Shown here piece by piece: positions 1 to 8,316 of a stretch of 64,000 bases of DNA. The stretch lies in assembly GCA_052244495.1 (NCBI GenBank), contig JBQPXH010000006.1; one strand, 5' to 3'. This DNA comes from Cereibacter_A sp052244495. GTDB lineage: Bacteria; Pseudomonadota; Alphaproteobacteria; Rhodobacterales; Rhodobacteraceae. The translations under genes were made by a program, and so were the position numbers. Every line of letters begins with the position of its first letter. Position 1 is the first letter of the stretch. The notes under the pieces are model-generated. The model was not told the DNA's origin and did not search any database. It worked only from the letters and a program-made list of their open reading frames with translations.

Positions 1-2
1 AA

Positions 3-347
3 ACCCTGCGCGGCGCCGACCCCGATCAGGAGATCGCGACCGCACCCATCTTTCATCAGGACAAGCAGCGCTTCGTCCGGAACTACCGCCTCCAGCCGCC
101 GCTGATCCCGCATTCGATCGAGAAGTACCAGATCGACATGAAGGCGAATGAGTGCCTCGGATGCCACGAATGGCGCAACGCCGGTGACCGCGGCGCACCG
201 ACGCTGTCGATGACCCACTACCTGAGCCGCGACAGCGTCCAGTCCGACACCGTCGCGACCCGCCGCTGGTTCTGCAACCAGTGCCACGTTCCGCAGGCCG
301 ATGCACCGGCCCTGGTCGAGAACCTTTTCCAGCCTTCGGGCGAGTGA
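3..347 (+). CDS. napB: NapB, diheme cytochrome c subunit of periplasmic nitrate reductase (5' part missing)
   Basis: Only the last 114 residues are in the window; the reading frame is open from nucleotide 3. Two c-type heme sites are visible, CLGCH at visible residues 51-55 and CNQCH at 91-95, with spacing and surrounding sequence typical of NapB. In the known system NapB receives electrons from NapC and passes them to the molybdenum catalytic subunit NapA in the periplasm. The signal peptide and N-terminal part lie upstream of the window. It ends 18 bases before napC, so the two are probably co-transcribed as the last genes of a nap operon. Confidence 0.93.
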   Translation, partial: TLRGADPDQEIATAPIFHQDKQRFVRNYRLQPPLIPHSIEKYQIDMKANECLGCHEWRNAGDRGAPTLSMTHYLSRDSVQSDTVATRRWFCNQCHVPQADAPALVENLFQPSGE

Positions 348-365
348 GCGCGGAGGACACGAGCG

Positions 366-1061
366 ATGACCGACACTTCCCCCCGCCCCGGCCTGATCCG
401 CCGGATCTGGCGCTTCTTTGCCTCGCCCTCCGGCATCTTCTCGCTGGGCCTGCTGCTCATTGCGGGCTTCGGGGCGGGCATCCTGTTCTGGGGTGGCTTC
501 CACACCGCGCTCGAGATGACGAACCGCGAGGAATTCTGCGTCTCGTGCCACGAGATGAAGGACAACGTCTTCGTCGAATATCGCGAGTCGCCCCATCGCG
601 GGAACGGCTCGGGCGTGCGGGCGACCTGCCCCGACTGCCACGTTCCGAAGGAGTGGGGGCCGAAGATGCTCCGCAAGATCAAGGCCTCGAAGGAACTCTA
701 CGGCCACTTCGTGTCCAAGTCGATCTGGACGCCCGAGAAGTTCGAGGAGCGCCGCATCGAGCTTGCCACCAACGAGTGGACGCGCATGAAGCGGAACGAC
801 AGCCAGGAATGCCGGAACTGCCACAACTTCGAGTTCATGGACTTCACCCTGCAGGAAAATCGCGCGGCGGCCGATCACCAGCGGGCGATGGACACGGGCA
901 AGACCTGCATCGACTGCCACCAGGGGATCGCGCACGATCTGCCCGAAGGCGGGCTGGAGCGCTACCACGCGCTGGTTGAGGATCTCGAGCAACGCGGCAT
1001 CATCCCGCCCGAGAACGTGGGTCCGGCGGCCGTTTCCGCCTTCCTGGACGAAACCGACTGA
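366..1061 (+). CDS. napC: NapC, membrane-anchored tetraheme quinol dehydrogenase
   Basis: A 231-residue NapC/NirT-family protein. One N-terminal membrane anchor (about residues 23-45) is followed by a periplasmic domain with four heme c motifs: CVSCH 58-62, CPDCH 88-92, CRNCH 149-153 and CIDCH 181-185. The family oxidises membrane quinol and feeds electrons to NapB and NapA. Length and heme number are normal. The ATG at 366 follows a short purine-rich stretch, and the gene sits directly behind napB. No nap gene follows it, and a hairpin comes 14 bases after the stop. Confidence 0.95.
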   Translation: MTDTSPRPGLIRRIWRFFASPSGIFSLGLLLIAGFGAGILFWGGFHTALEMTNREEFCVSCHEMKDNVFVEYRESPHRGNGSGVRATCPDCHVPKEWGPKMLRKIKASKELYGHFVSKSIWTPEKFEERRIELATNEWTRMKRNDSQECRNCHNFEFMDFTLQENRAAADHQRAMDTGKTCIDCHQGIAHDLPEGGLERYHALVEDLEQRGIIPPENVGPAAVSAFLDETD

Positions 1062-1074
1062 TCCGCCGCAGGAC

Positions 1075-1107
1075 CCTGCCTCCGGCCGACTTCCGGGCGG
1101 AGGCAGG
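1075..1107 (+). terminator. Probable terminator hairpin after napC
   Basis: Ten-base perfect inverted repeat (1075-1084 with 1098-1107) starting 14 bases after the napC stop, with a 13-base loop. No T-run follows, so termination is inferred from position and stem strength. Confidence 0.4.
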
Positions 1108-1217
1108 CTGCGTGGACGTCAGCCATCGGCATCGCGCCGCCTCGGAGCAGGCGATGGCGGAACCGCAAGATGCGGGCGAAGTTGTCTCCGCGGAGTTTCA
1201 TTCTTCGGAGATGCATC

Positions 1218-1472
1218 ATGAAGAAGTTTTTCGTGCTTGTTCCCATCGTGGCCGTCCTCGCCGGCTGTGAGACGGCCGACCAGACCACCGCGGCAAGCGC
1301 CCTTGGCGGAGCGGCCCTCGGCGCGGCTGTTTCCAGCGACGACGACCGGGTGCAGGGCGCGGCGCTCGGCGCGGCCGCCGGCGCGGTCGCGGGCACCCTG
1401 ATCGGGCCGACCGGCAGCGGGACCTGCTATTACCGCAACACCCGCGGCCAGCGCTTCACGGGCCCCTGCTGA
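1218..1472 (+). CDS. Small glycine-zipper outer-membrane lipoprotein
   Basis: An 84-residue protein that starts at the ATG at 1218, with KK after the Met, then a hydrophobic stretch and the lipobox LAGC with the lipidated Cys at position 17. The middle is an Ala/Gly-rich glycine zipper (about residues 28-62), as in the 17-kDa antigen/YMGG families, and the tail ends in a short segment with two cysteines. A longer in-frame start at 1170 would put charged residues ahead of the signal peptide and is rejected. No specific function is known. A strong hairpin follows the gene. Confidence 0.75.
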   Translation: MKKFFVLVPIVAVLAGCETADQTTAASALGGAALGAAVSSDDDRVQGAALGAAAGAVAGTLIGPTGSGTCYYRNTRGQRFTGPC

Positions 1473-1507
1473 TCCCTAAGCGAACTCAGGTGACGGCTTG
1501 CGCATCA

Positions 1508-1534
1508 AGGGCCCGACCGGCGAGGTCGGGCCTT
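1508..1534. terminator. Bidirectional terminator between the lipoprotein gene and ade
   Basis: Nine-base perfect stem 1510-1518 with 1524-1532, a 5-base loop (ggcga), flanked by AA on the left and TT on the right. It lies between two convergent genes and can serve both strands. Confidence 0.7.
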
Positions 1535-1551
1535 CTCCATGCGCACCTGCG

Positions 1552-3249
1552 TCAAGGCAGGATTTCGAACCGGTCAACGTCGACCATGCCCCGGTCGGTG
1601 ATCTTCAGATGCGGGATCACCGGCAGCGCGAGGAAGGCCAGCTGCAGGAACGGCTCCTCGAGCGTGACCCCGAGGCTTCGCGCAGCCTCGCGCAATTTCA
1701 CGAGCGCGTCGCGAACCTCCTCGAACGGGCGCAGGCTCATGAGTCCCCCGACCGGAAGGGCCAGTTCGGCCAGGATCTCGCCCTCGGCCGCCACCGCAAA
1801 GCCGCCCTCGATCTCGCGAAGCCGGTTCGCCGCCAGCGCCATGTCGGCGTAGTCCATGCCGACAACCGCGAGGTTGTGATGGTCGTGGCAGACGGTCGAG
1901 GCAATCGCCCCGCGGCGGATGCCGAAGCCGCGGACGAAGCCGGTGGCGCTTCCGCCCGTCAGGCCGTGCCGCTCGATCACGGCGATCCGGGCGAGGTCGC
2001 GCGATGCGTCAGGCCGCTTGTCGCCGTCCACGGGCTCGATCTCGACGGTCAGGTGTTCGGTGATGATCTTGCCGGGCAGGATGCCGATCACCGGCGTCTC
2101 GGCGCGGTTGCCCGGGCAGCGGAAGCTGGACGCCTCGACGGTCGCCACCTTCACCGAGGCGCGGGCAACAGGCTCCACCGATCCGCGGGCCTTGAAGGCC
2201 GCCTCGTCCGCCACGGTGCCGCCCGCCAGCACCAGCGCCGCACGGCAGTCCTCGAGCGAGTCGAGCACCACGACATCCGCGCGCTTGCCCGGAGCGATCA
2301 GGCCGCGGTCTCTCAGCCCGAAGGCCTCGGCCGCAGACAGGCTCGCCGCGCGATAGACGGCAAGCGGCGGCGCGCCGAGGTGAATGGCGGTGCGGATCAT
2401 GTGATCGATATGCCCGTGCTCGGCGATGTCGAGCGGGTTCCGGTCGTCCGTGCAGAGGCAGAGATAGGGCGAATGCCGCTCGGTCAGGAGCGGCGCGAGG
2501 GCGTGCAGGTCCTTCGAGACCGACCCCTCGCGGATCAGCACCCGCATGCCCTTGCGCAGTTTTTCCAGCGCTTCCTCGGCGGTGGTGGCCTCGTGCTCGG
2601 TCCGGATGCCGGCCGCGATGTAGCCGTTCAGGTCCTTCCCCCGCAGGAGCGGCGCGTGGCCGTCGATGTGACGACCACGGAAGGCCTCGAGCTTGGCGAG
2701 GCAGCCGGCGTCCTTCATCAGCACGCCGGGGAAGTTCATGAACTCGGCCAGCCCGATCACCCGGGGATGATCCATCAGCGGCGCAAGATCGGCGGCTTCG
2801 AGCGCAGCCCCGGCGGTCTCCATGTGGGTCGAGGGCACGCAGGAGGAAAGCTGCATCCGCAGGTCCATCACGAGATGGGCCGAGGCCTCGAGGAAGTAGC
2901 GGATCCCCTCGAGCCCGCAGACATTGGCGATCTCGTGCGGGTCGCAGATCGCGGTGGTGATGCCCCGCGGCGTCACGCAGCGGTCGAACTCGAACGGCGT
3001 GACGAGCGAGCTTTCGACATGCAGATGCGTGTCGATGAAGCCCGGCACGAGGATCCGGCCCCGGCAGTCGATCTCGCGATGGCCGGTGTAGGTGCCGAAG
3101 GTTCCCACGATCCGGTCGCCGCAGATGGCCACGTCGGTCTGCACGAGCTCCCCGGTCACGAGGTCGAAGATCCGCCCGTCCTTCAGGACAAGATCCGCCG
3201 GGACGAGACCCCGGCCCTGGTCGATGAACTCGGATAGGCTGCGCCGCAT
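1552..3249 (-). CDS. ade: Adenine deaminase
   Basis: A 565-residue amidohydrolase of the bacterial Ade family, which converts adenine to hypoxanthine and ammonia in purine salvage. The metal-binding HLH motif of the TIM barrel is at about residues 75-77 within a PGFIDTHLHVESS stretch, and the CDPHEIANV and CTDDRN segments of the family are present. The start at 3249 is chosen because a perfect AGGAGG lies just upstream on the minus strand; the open frame continues to 3465 but without a better start. It converges on the lipoprotein gene and diverges from a DMT transporter. Confidence 0.93.
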   Translation of the reverse strand: MRRSLSEFIDQGRGLVPADLVLKDGRIFDLVTGELVQTDVAICGDRIVGTFGTYTGHREIDCRGRILVPGFIDTHLHVESSLVTPFEFDRCVTPRGITTAICDPHEIANVCGLEGIRYFLEASAHLVMDLRMQLSSCVPSTHMETAGAALEAADLAPLMDHPRVIGLAEFMNFPGVLMKDAGCLAKLEAFRGRHIDGHAPLLRGKDLNGYIAAGIRTEHEATTAEEALEKLRKGMRVLIREGSVSKDLHALAPLLTERHSPYLCLCTDDRNPLDIAEHGHIDHMIRTAIHLGAPPLAVYRAASLSAAEAFGLRDRGLIAPGKRADVVVLDSLEDCRAALVLAGGTVADEAAFKARGSVEPVARASVKVATVEASSFRCPGNRAETPVIGILPGKIITEHLTVEIEPVDGDKRPDASRDLARIAVIERHGLTGGSATGFVRGFGIRRGAIASTVCHDHHNLAVVGMDYADMALAANRLREIEGGFAVAAEGEILAELALPVGGLMSLRPFEEVRDALVKLREAARSLGVTLEEPFLQLAFLALPVIPHLKITDRGMVDVDRFEILP

Positions 3250-3479
3250 GGGACCTCCTCTGCTGGTGCAAGAGAAGCCCAAGGCTGCAAGGCAGTCCAG
3301 CGGATTGCGTGGGACCGAGGGCCGGAACGCAAGGCAGAACCCGTCCGGAGCATTCGGCGAAGCGGCCGCACGACATCCGCGTGTGGCTCTCGGAAAAGGA
3401 GCGCGCGCGTGAGTCTTTCGCCCTTGCGCCTGACGGGCGGGGATGATCCTTCTGCCGCGCGTCATTCCGAGAGATTCCC

Positions 3480-4400
3480 ATGCATCCGCTGCGCGGCATC
3501 GGCCTCAAGGTCGCCTCCGTCCTGATCTTCATCGTCATGTCCGCGCTCATCAAGGCGACCTCCGACCGGGTTCCGTCAGGCGAGGCGGTCTTCTTCCGCT
3601 CGTTCTTCGCCATGCCGGTGATCCTCGTCTGGCTCGCCTGGCGGCACGAGCTGCGCACCGGGCTGCGCGCGGTGAACCCGATGGGGCATGTCTGGCGCGG
3701 ACTGGTGGGCACGATGGCCATGGGGCTGGGATTCGCCGGCCTCGCCTACCTGCCGCTGCCCGAGGTGACCGCACTCGGCTATGCCGCCCCCCTCCTCACC
3801 GTCATCTTCGCGGCGATGTTCCTGGGCGAGGAGGTGCGCGCCTTCCGGATCTCGGCCGTGGTCCTCGGCCTCGGGGGCGTGCTGATCGTGCTCTCGCCCC
3901 GCCTCACGGTGCTGTCGGGGGGCATGGGCCATCGCGAGGCCTTCGGGGCTGCGCTGGTGCTGGGCGGCGCGGTCTTTGCGGGGCTGGCACAGGTCTTCAT
4001 CCGCAAGCTCGTCCGCACCGAGGCGACGGCGGCCATCGTCTTCTATTTCTCTCTGACGGCGACGCTCCTGTCCTTCGTCACCCTTCCCTTCGGCTGGGTG
4101 CGCCCGACGCCGACCGAGGCGGCGCTGCTGGTCAGCGCGGGCATACTTGGCGGGGTCGCGCAGATCCTGCTGACCTCGGCCTACCGCTTCGCCGATGCCT
4201 CGCTCATCGCGCCCTTCGACTATGCCTCGATGATCTTCGCCCTTCTGATCGGCTTCTTCGTCTTCGGCGAAATGCCGACGCTCGTCATGCTGGGCGGCGC
4301 GAGCCTCGTCGTCTGTGCCGGGATCCTGATCATCTGGCGCGAGCGGAGGCTGGGCCTCGAACGGGCGCGGCAGCGCAAGGTGACCACGCCGCAGGGCTAG
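3480..4400 (+). CDS. DMT superfamily (EamA) transporter
   Basis: A 306-residue, highly hydrophobic protein with about ten membrane segments in two EamA-type repeats, the normal layout of drug/metabolite transporters related to RhaT, YdcZ and SAM-uptake carriers. The substrate cannot be read from sequence. It is divergent from adenine deaminase, which makes a purine-related substrate possible but unproved. Its stop codon shares a CTAG palindrome with the stop of the convergent frcK gene, so the two coding regions overlap by four bases. Confidence 0.85.
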   Translation: MHPLRGIGLKVASVLIFIVMSALIKATSDRVPSGEAVFFRSFFAMPVILVWLAWRHELRTGLRAVNPMGHVWRGLVGTMAMGLGFAGLAYLPLPEVTALGYAAPLLTVIFAAMFLGEEVRAFRISAVVLGLGGVLIVLSPRLTVLSGGMGHREAFGAALVLGGAVFAGLAQVFIRKLVRTEATAAIVFYFSLTATLLSFVTLPFGWVRPTPTEAALLVSAGILGGVAQILLTSAYRFADASLIAPFDYASMIFALLIGFFVFGEMPTLVMLGGASLVVCAGILIIWRERRLGLERARQRKVTTPQG

Positions 4401-4990
4401 AACCGGATGATCCGGTCAGCCTGCACCGAGCCGTGCAGAACGCGGCGGACGTTCGGAAGATCGTTCGAGGCCACCCAGACCGCGCCATCGGCCCTCGCTT
4501 CCCACCGGCCTAGCAGGCGCCGTTCCAGTTCCGCCTCGGGCACGTCGAGAAACATCGTCAGGTCGAAGAAGGGCCGCAGCCGCCGCCAGGGATCTTCGTC
4601 GAGCAGCAGGTAATTGCCCTCGACGATCAGGATGCGGTCCTCGTCGGTGACGACATCGGCCGCGGCGCGGGAGAGCTCCATCTCGCGGTCGAAGATGGGG
4701 ATGGCGACCTCGCCCCCTGCCTTCAGCCGCTCCATGAGGTTGAGGAAACCCCAGCCGTCGAAGGTCTCGGGTGCGCCCTTCCGGTGCGAGAGGCCGCGCG
4801 CGGCCAGCACCCGGTCGTCGAAATGGAACCCGTCCATCGGCACGAGCCGCGCGCCGCGACCGAGCGCATGCACCAGGGCCGCGCCGAGGGTGGATTTTCC
4901 CGCCCCCGGTGGCCCCGCGAGCGCCGCGATGAAACGGCGCTTGCCGTCCGCCGCCCGCCCGATCTCCTGCGCGAGCGCCTCGGGTGTCAT
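4397..4990 (-). CDS. frcK: P-loop kinase of the sugar ABC operon (FrcK-like)
   Basis: A 197-residue nucleoside/pantothenate-kinase-like protein with Walker A GPPGAGKST at residues 26-34 and a DGFHF segment typical of the uridine kinase fold. The gene order binding protein, permease, ATPase, kinase matches the frcBCAK fructose operon described in Sinorhizobium meliloti, where this last gene is called frcK. Its exact substrate is not established. The start ATG at 4990 overlaps the frcA stop in an ATGA, implying translational coupling. Confidence 0.8.
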   Translation of the reverse strand: MTPEALAQEIGRAADGKRRFIAALAGPPGAGKSTLGAALVHALGRGARLVPMDGFHFDDRVLAARGLSHRKGAPETFDGWGFLNLMERLKAGGEVAIPIFDREMELSRAAADVVTDEDRILIVEGNYLLLDEDPWRRLRPFFDLTMFLDVPEAELERRLLGRWEARADGAVWVASNDLPNVRRVLHGSVQADRIIRF

Positions 4991-5763
4991 GCGAACTCGT
5001 TCATCTTTTCGGGCGCCATGGCACCCGTCATCAGCGCCACCGCGTCCGACATCGAATGGCGCTTGGGGTCGATCACGCAGAGCCTGCGGCCCAGCCTGTG
5101 GACATGCACCCTGTCGGCCACCTCGAACACATGCGGCATGTTGTGGCTGATGAGCACGATGGGCAGGCCCCGCCGCTTCACGTCGAGGATCAGCTCGAGC
5201 ACGCGGCGACTCTCCTTCACGCCCAGCGCCGCGGTCGGCTCGTCCATGATGACGACCTTCGAGCCGAAGGCCGCGGCGCGCGCCACCGCCACGCCCTGCC
5301 GCTGCCCGCCCGAAAGCGTCTCGACCGCCTGCCCGATGTTCTGGATCGTCATCAGGCCGAGTTCGGTCAGCTTCTCGCGCGCCCTCCGCTCCATCTCGGC
5401 CCGGTCGAGGGCGCGGAACCACTTGCCCATGAACCCCGGCTTCCGGATCTCGCGGCCGAGGAACATGTTGTCGGCGATGGACAGCGCGGGCGAGAGCGCG
5501 AGGTTCTGGTAGACCGTCTCGATCCCCGCCTCGCGCGCATCGAGCGGCGAGTCGAACCTCATCGGGCGACCCTCGAGCTCGATTTCGCCCTCGTCCACCC
5601 GGATGGCGCCCGAGAGCGCCTTGATGAGCGAGGACTTCCCGGCCCCGTTGTCGCCGATCACCGCGAGGATCTCGCCCGGATAAAGGTCGAAGTCGCAGTG
5701 ATTCAGCGCCGTCACGCGACCGTAGCGCTTCACGAGGCCACGGGCCTTCAGGATCGGTTCCAT
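4987..5763 (-). CDS. frcA: Fructose-type sugar ABC transporter, ATP-binding protein
   Basis: A 258-residue single-domain ABC ATPase: Walker A GDNGAGKSS at 37-45, signature LSGGQ at 150-154, Walker B VVIMDEPTAA ending near 179 and a switch His in VLISHN. The short, single-domain form fits FrcA rather than the double-domain RbsA/XylG type. It energises uptake through the permease encoded just upstream. The start at 5763 forms a TGATG overlap with the permease stop, and the stop overlaps the kinase start. Confidence 0.9.
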   Translation of the reverse strand: MEPILKARGLVKRYGRVTALNHCDFDLYPGEILAVIGDNGAGKSSLIKALSGAIRVDEGEIELEGRPMRFDSPLDAREAGIETVYQNLALSPALSIADNMFLGREIRKPGFMGKWFRALDRAEMERRAREKLTELGLMTIQNIGQAVETLSGGQRQGVAVARAAAFGSKVVIMDEPTAALGVKESRRVLELILDVKRRGLPIVLISHNMPHVFEVADRVHVHRLGRRLCVIDPKRHSMSDAVALMTGAMAPEKMNEFA

Positions 5764-6854
5764 CACGCAGCCGCCTTTCTGATCCACTGGTCCACGGCCA
5801 CGGCCGCGATGATGAGGATGCCGATGAGCAGGTAGGTCCACTGCGGGTCCGTCCCCATCAGCTTGAGCCCGAGCGAGAACACCCCCACGATCAGCGCCCC
5901 GAAGAGCATGCCGAGCACCGAGCCGCGGCCGCCGAAGAGGCTGATCCCCCCGATCACGACGGCGGTGATCGATTCGATGTTGGCGAACTGGCCGGCCGTG
6001 GGCGAGACCGATCCGAGACGGCCGATCATCACCCAGCCGGCCAGGGCGCAGATCAGCCCCGAGAGCGTGTAGACGGTGACGAGGACGCTTCTGGTCTGCA
6101 CGCCGGCCAGTTCGGCCGCATCCGGGTCGTCGCCCACCGCATAGACATGGCGCCCCCAGGCGGTCTGGCGCAGCACATAGGCGATGACCAGCACCAGCAG
6201 GATCAGGAGCACGGCGCCATAGGTGAAGACCGCGCCACCGCGACCGGCCTCGTCTTCGCCGACCCGGAAGGTCGTGCCGAAGAACTGGAGGATGGGCGCC
6301 TCGTTCGAGATGTCCTGCGAGCGGATGGTCTCGTTCGCGGAGTAGAGGAAGTTCGCCGCCAGCACGATCTGCCACATGCCCAGCGTGACGATGAAGGGCG
6401 GAAGCTTCATCCGCGCCACCAGCGTGCCGTTGACGAAGCCGATGCCGGCGCCGACGGCAAGGCCGCAGAGCACCGAGAGCGGCGCCGGGATCCCGTAGCG
6501 GAAGGTGAACTGCCCCATGACGACCGAGGAGAGCACCATGATCGCACCCACCGAGAGGTCGATGCCTGCCGTCAGCACGACAAGGGTCTGCGCCGCGCCG
6601 ACGATGCCCACGATCGCCACCTGCTGCAGGATCAGCGTCAGCGTGAAGGCCGAGAAGAACTTCTGGCCCAACAGCGCCCCGAAGATCGAGATCGACACGA
6701 CCAGAACGATCAGGGGCACCAGCGAAGGCGTCTGGTGCAGGAGGTGACGCGCCTGCTGAACCGGCGACTTGCGCTGCTCGAACTCGGCCACGGACTCCGA
6801 TCCGCGGTTCAACGCGGCCTCGTAGCCCTGCGGCCCATGGGTTTCCGTTGGCAT
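5763..6854 (-). CDS. frcC: Fructose-type sugar ABC transporter, permease
   Basis: A 363-residue RbsC/FrcC-family inner-membrane permease with eight to ten hydrophobic segments and the conserved AGIDLSVGAIM segment in the middle. A polar N-terminal tail of about 45 residues precedes the first membrane helix, as in other FrcC proteins. The GGGAGG about 8 bases upstream of the ATG at 6854 supports this start; an out-of-frame ATG lies 5 bases further upstream. It is separated from frcB by 243 bases in which I see no gene. Confidence 0.9.
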   Translation of the reverse strand: MPTETHGPQGYEAALNRGSESVAEFEQRKSPVQQARHLLHQTPSLVPLIVLVVSISIFGALLGQKFFSAFTLTLILQQVAIVGIVGAAQTLVVLTAGIDLSVGAIMVLSSVVMGQFTFRYGIPAPLSVLCGLAVGAGIGFVNGTLVARMKLPPFIVTLGMWQIVLAANFLYSANETIRSQDISNEAPILQFFGTTFRVGEDEAGRGGAVFTYGAVLLILLVLVIAYVLRQTAWGRHVYAVGDDPDAAELAGVQTRSVLVTVYTLSGLICALAGWVMIGRLGSVSPTAGQFANIESITAVVIGGISLFGGRGSVLGMLFGALIVGVFSLGLKLMGTDPQWTYLLIGILIIAAVAVDQWIRKAAA

Positions 6855-7097
6855 TCCATGACCTCCCGCTTTGCCGCGCGGCCTGCCGCGCCCACCGGAT
6901 CCGCACGGAGCGGCGCAGTCCGGATCCTTCCGCAGCCATGCTGCGCGCCCGTGGCGGAACCGGGGCTCATCGTCCGCCGGTCCCGCTTGATCAGGGTATT
7001 CCGCCGGTCAGTGCCGACGGCCCGACTGGCGACGGCAGGCGCGGCCCATGCCGCACCATCCACCGCCAGCCGATCTCATGTCAGCGCGCCCTGCTGC

Positions 7098-8120
7098 TCA
7101 GCCCCAGCAGAGTTCGGCACCCTTCGTGCTGTCGATGGACTCCACGCCCTCGGCGGGCTTGTCCGTCACCAGCGCCACGCCTGTATCGGTGAAATCCTTG
7201 CCTTCCGTCGTCGCGGGCTTGGTTCCATCCTTGGCGAAAGCTGCGATCGCCTCGACACCCAGCGCCGCCATCTGCAGCGGATATTGCTGAGAGGTCGCGC
7301 CGATCACCCCGTCCTTGACGTTCTGCACGCCCGGGCAGCCACCGTCGACCGAGACGATCAGCACGTCGGCCTCACGCCCGATGGACTTCAGCGCCTCGTA
7401 GGCGCCCGCCGCCGCCGGCTCGTTGATGGTGTGGACGAGGTTGATGGTCGGATCCTGCGCGAGCAGGCTTTCCATCGCGCGGCGGCCGCCTTCCTCGTTG
7501 CCCTGTGTCACCTCCTGGCCGACGATCCGAGGATCCTCCTCGTCGCCCCAGCGGTTCTCGTCGCCGAGTTCCACGCCGAAGCCCTGCAGGAAGCCCTGGT
7601 TGCGCAGGACGTCCACCGAAGGCTGGGACACGTCGAGGTTCAGGAGCGCGATCCGCGCATCCTCTGCCTCGTCGCCCATCTGCGCCTTGGCCCATTGCCC
7701 GATCAGCTCGCCCGCGAGGAAGTTGTCGGTGGCGAAGGTGCCGTCCGCCGCGTCGATCGGATCGAGCGGCGTGTCCAGCGCGATCACGAGGATGCCGGCG
7801 TCGCGCGCCTTCTGCACCGCCGGCACGATCCCCTTCGTGTCCGAGGCCGTAATGAGGATGCCCTTGGCCCCATCCGCAATGCAGGTCTCGATCGCGGCCA
7901 CCTGGCTCTCGCTGTCGCCGTCGATGCGGCCCGCGTAGGACTTGAGGTTTATCCCCAGTTCCTCGGCCTTGGCGGTCGCGCCCTCCTTCATCTTCACGAA
8001 GAACGGGTTGGTGTCGGTCTTGGTGATGAGGCAGGCGTTGACCTGCTGTGCGAGCGCCGGGGCAGCCGACAGGGCGAGCGCCGCCGCACCCCCCATGAGG
8101 GCGATCTTGAAATTCGTCAC
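7098..8120 (-). CDS. frcB: Fructose-type sugar ABC transporter, periplasmic binding protein
   Basis: A 340-residue periplasmic binding protein (peripla_BP_4/RbsB-like) with a signal peptide ending in ALAQQ around residue 26. The family's ligand-site segments are present, such as the TKTDTNPFF stretch near the mature N-terminus and INEPAAAGAYEAL later. I place the start at the GTG at 8120 because GGAGGAG stands just upstream and the signal peptide begins there; upstream in-frame codons would add about 40 residues of non-signal sequence. Sugar specificity for fructose rests on operon resemblance, not on a motif. Confidence 0.9.
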   Translation of the reverse strand: MTNFKIALMGGAAALALSAAPALAQQVNACLITKTDTNPFFVKMKEGATAKAEELGINLKSYAGRIDGDSESQVAAIETCIADGAKGILITASDTKGIVPAVQKARDAGILVIALDTPLDPIDAADGTFATDNFLAGELIGQWAKAQMGDEAEDARIALLNLDVSQPSVDVLRNQGFLQGFGVELGDENRWGDEEDPRIVGQEVTQGNEEGGRRAMESLLAQDPTINLVHTINEPAAAGAYEALKSIGREADVLIVSVDGGCPGVQNVKDGVIGATSQQYPLQMAALGVEAIAAFAKDGTKPATTEGKDFTDTGVALVTDKPAEGVESIDSTKGAELCWG

Positions 8121-8223
8121 GATGTCTCCTCCCAGAAGCGGGCCATTCTCCGCCCGCCGTTTCGCGTTGCGCAAGCGTTCCTCCCGCCGCGACCTCTTCA
8201 GGAAAACCGATTCCCCGCAGCCC

Positions 8224-8257
8224 GTCAATAAATAAATCATAGTGATTTAATATTGAC
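8224..8257. promoter_or_regulatory. Near-perfect palindrome, probable FrcR operator
   Basis: A 34-base AT-rich inverted repeat in GC-rich surroundings. The core AAATCA-tag-TGATTT (8234-8248) is perfect, and the outer arms GTCAATA and TATTGAC also match, with one extra base in the left arm. It lies between the divergent frcB and frcR starts. The arms contain TTGACA (8253-8258, plus) and TTGACG (8223-8228, minus) that could be -35 elements, so a bound repressor would cover both promoters. Confidence 0.7.
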
Positions 8258-8316
8258 AGGTGCCCTCTCTCGGCGCCCAATGTCCGGGGGCTCGCGTGAC
8301 GGGCAGGGAGAACAAG

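Noticed and set aside
1498..3237. Long plus-strand open frame of 579 codons opposite adenine deaminase
   Set aside because: Its product is rich in Arg, His and Asp with no known motif and lies antisense to a clear ade gene; it is a high-GC shadow frame.
4987..6939. Long minus-strand frame of 650 codons that would fuse frcA to upstream sequence
   Set aside because: The part before 5763 is out-of-frame sequence of frcC; frcA has its own start at the TGATG overlap.
6855..7097. A separate small gene between frcB and frcC
   Set aside because: Open frames there are short, lack a ribosome-binding site and show no recognisable sequence.
7098..8120. frcB starting at the ATG at 8240
   Set aside because: That start lies inside the palindrome and adds 40 residues ahead of a normal signal peptide; the GTG at 8120 has a good ribosome-binding site.
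6147..8231. 694-codon plus-strand frame across frcC and frcB
   Set aside because: Antisense to two well-recognised transporter genes and without any domain signature.
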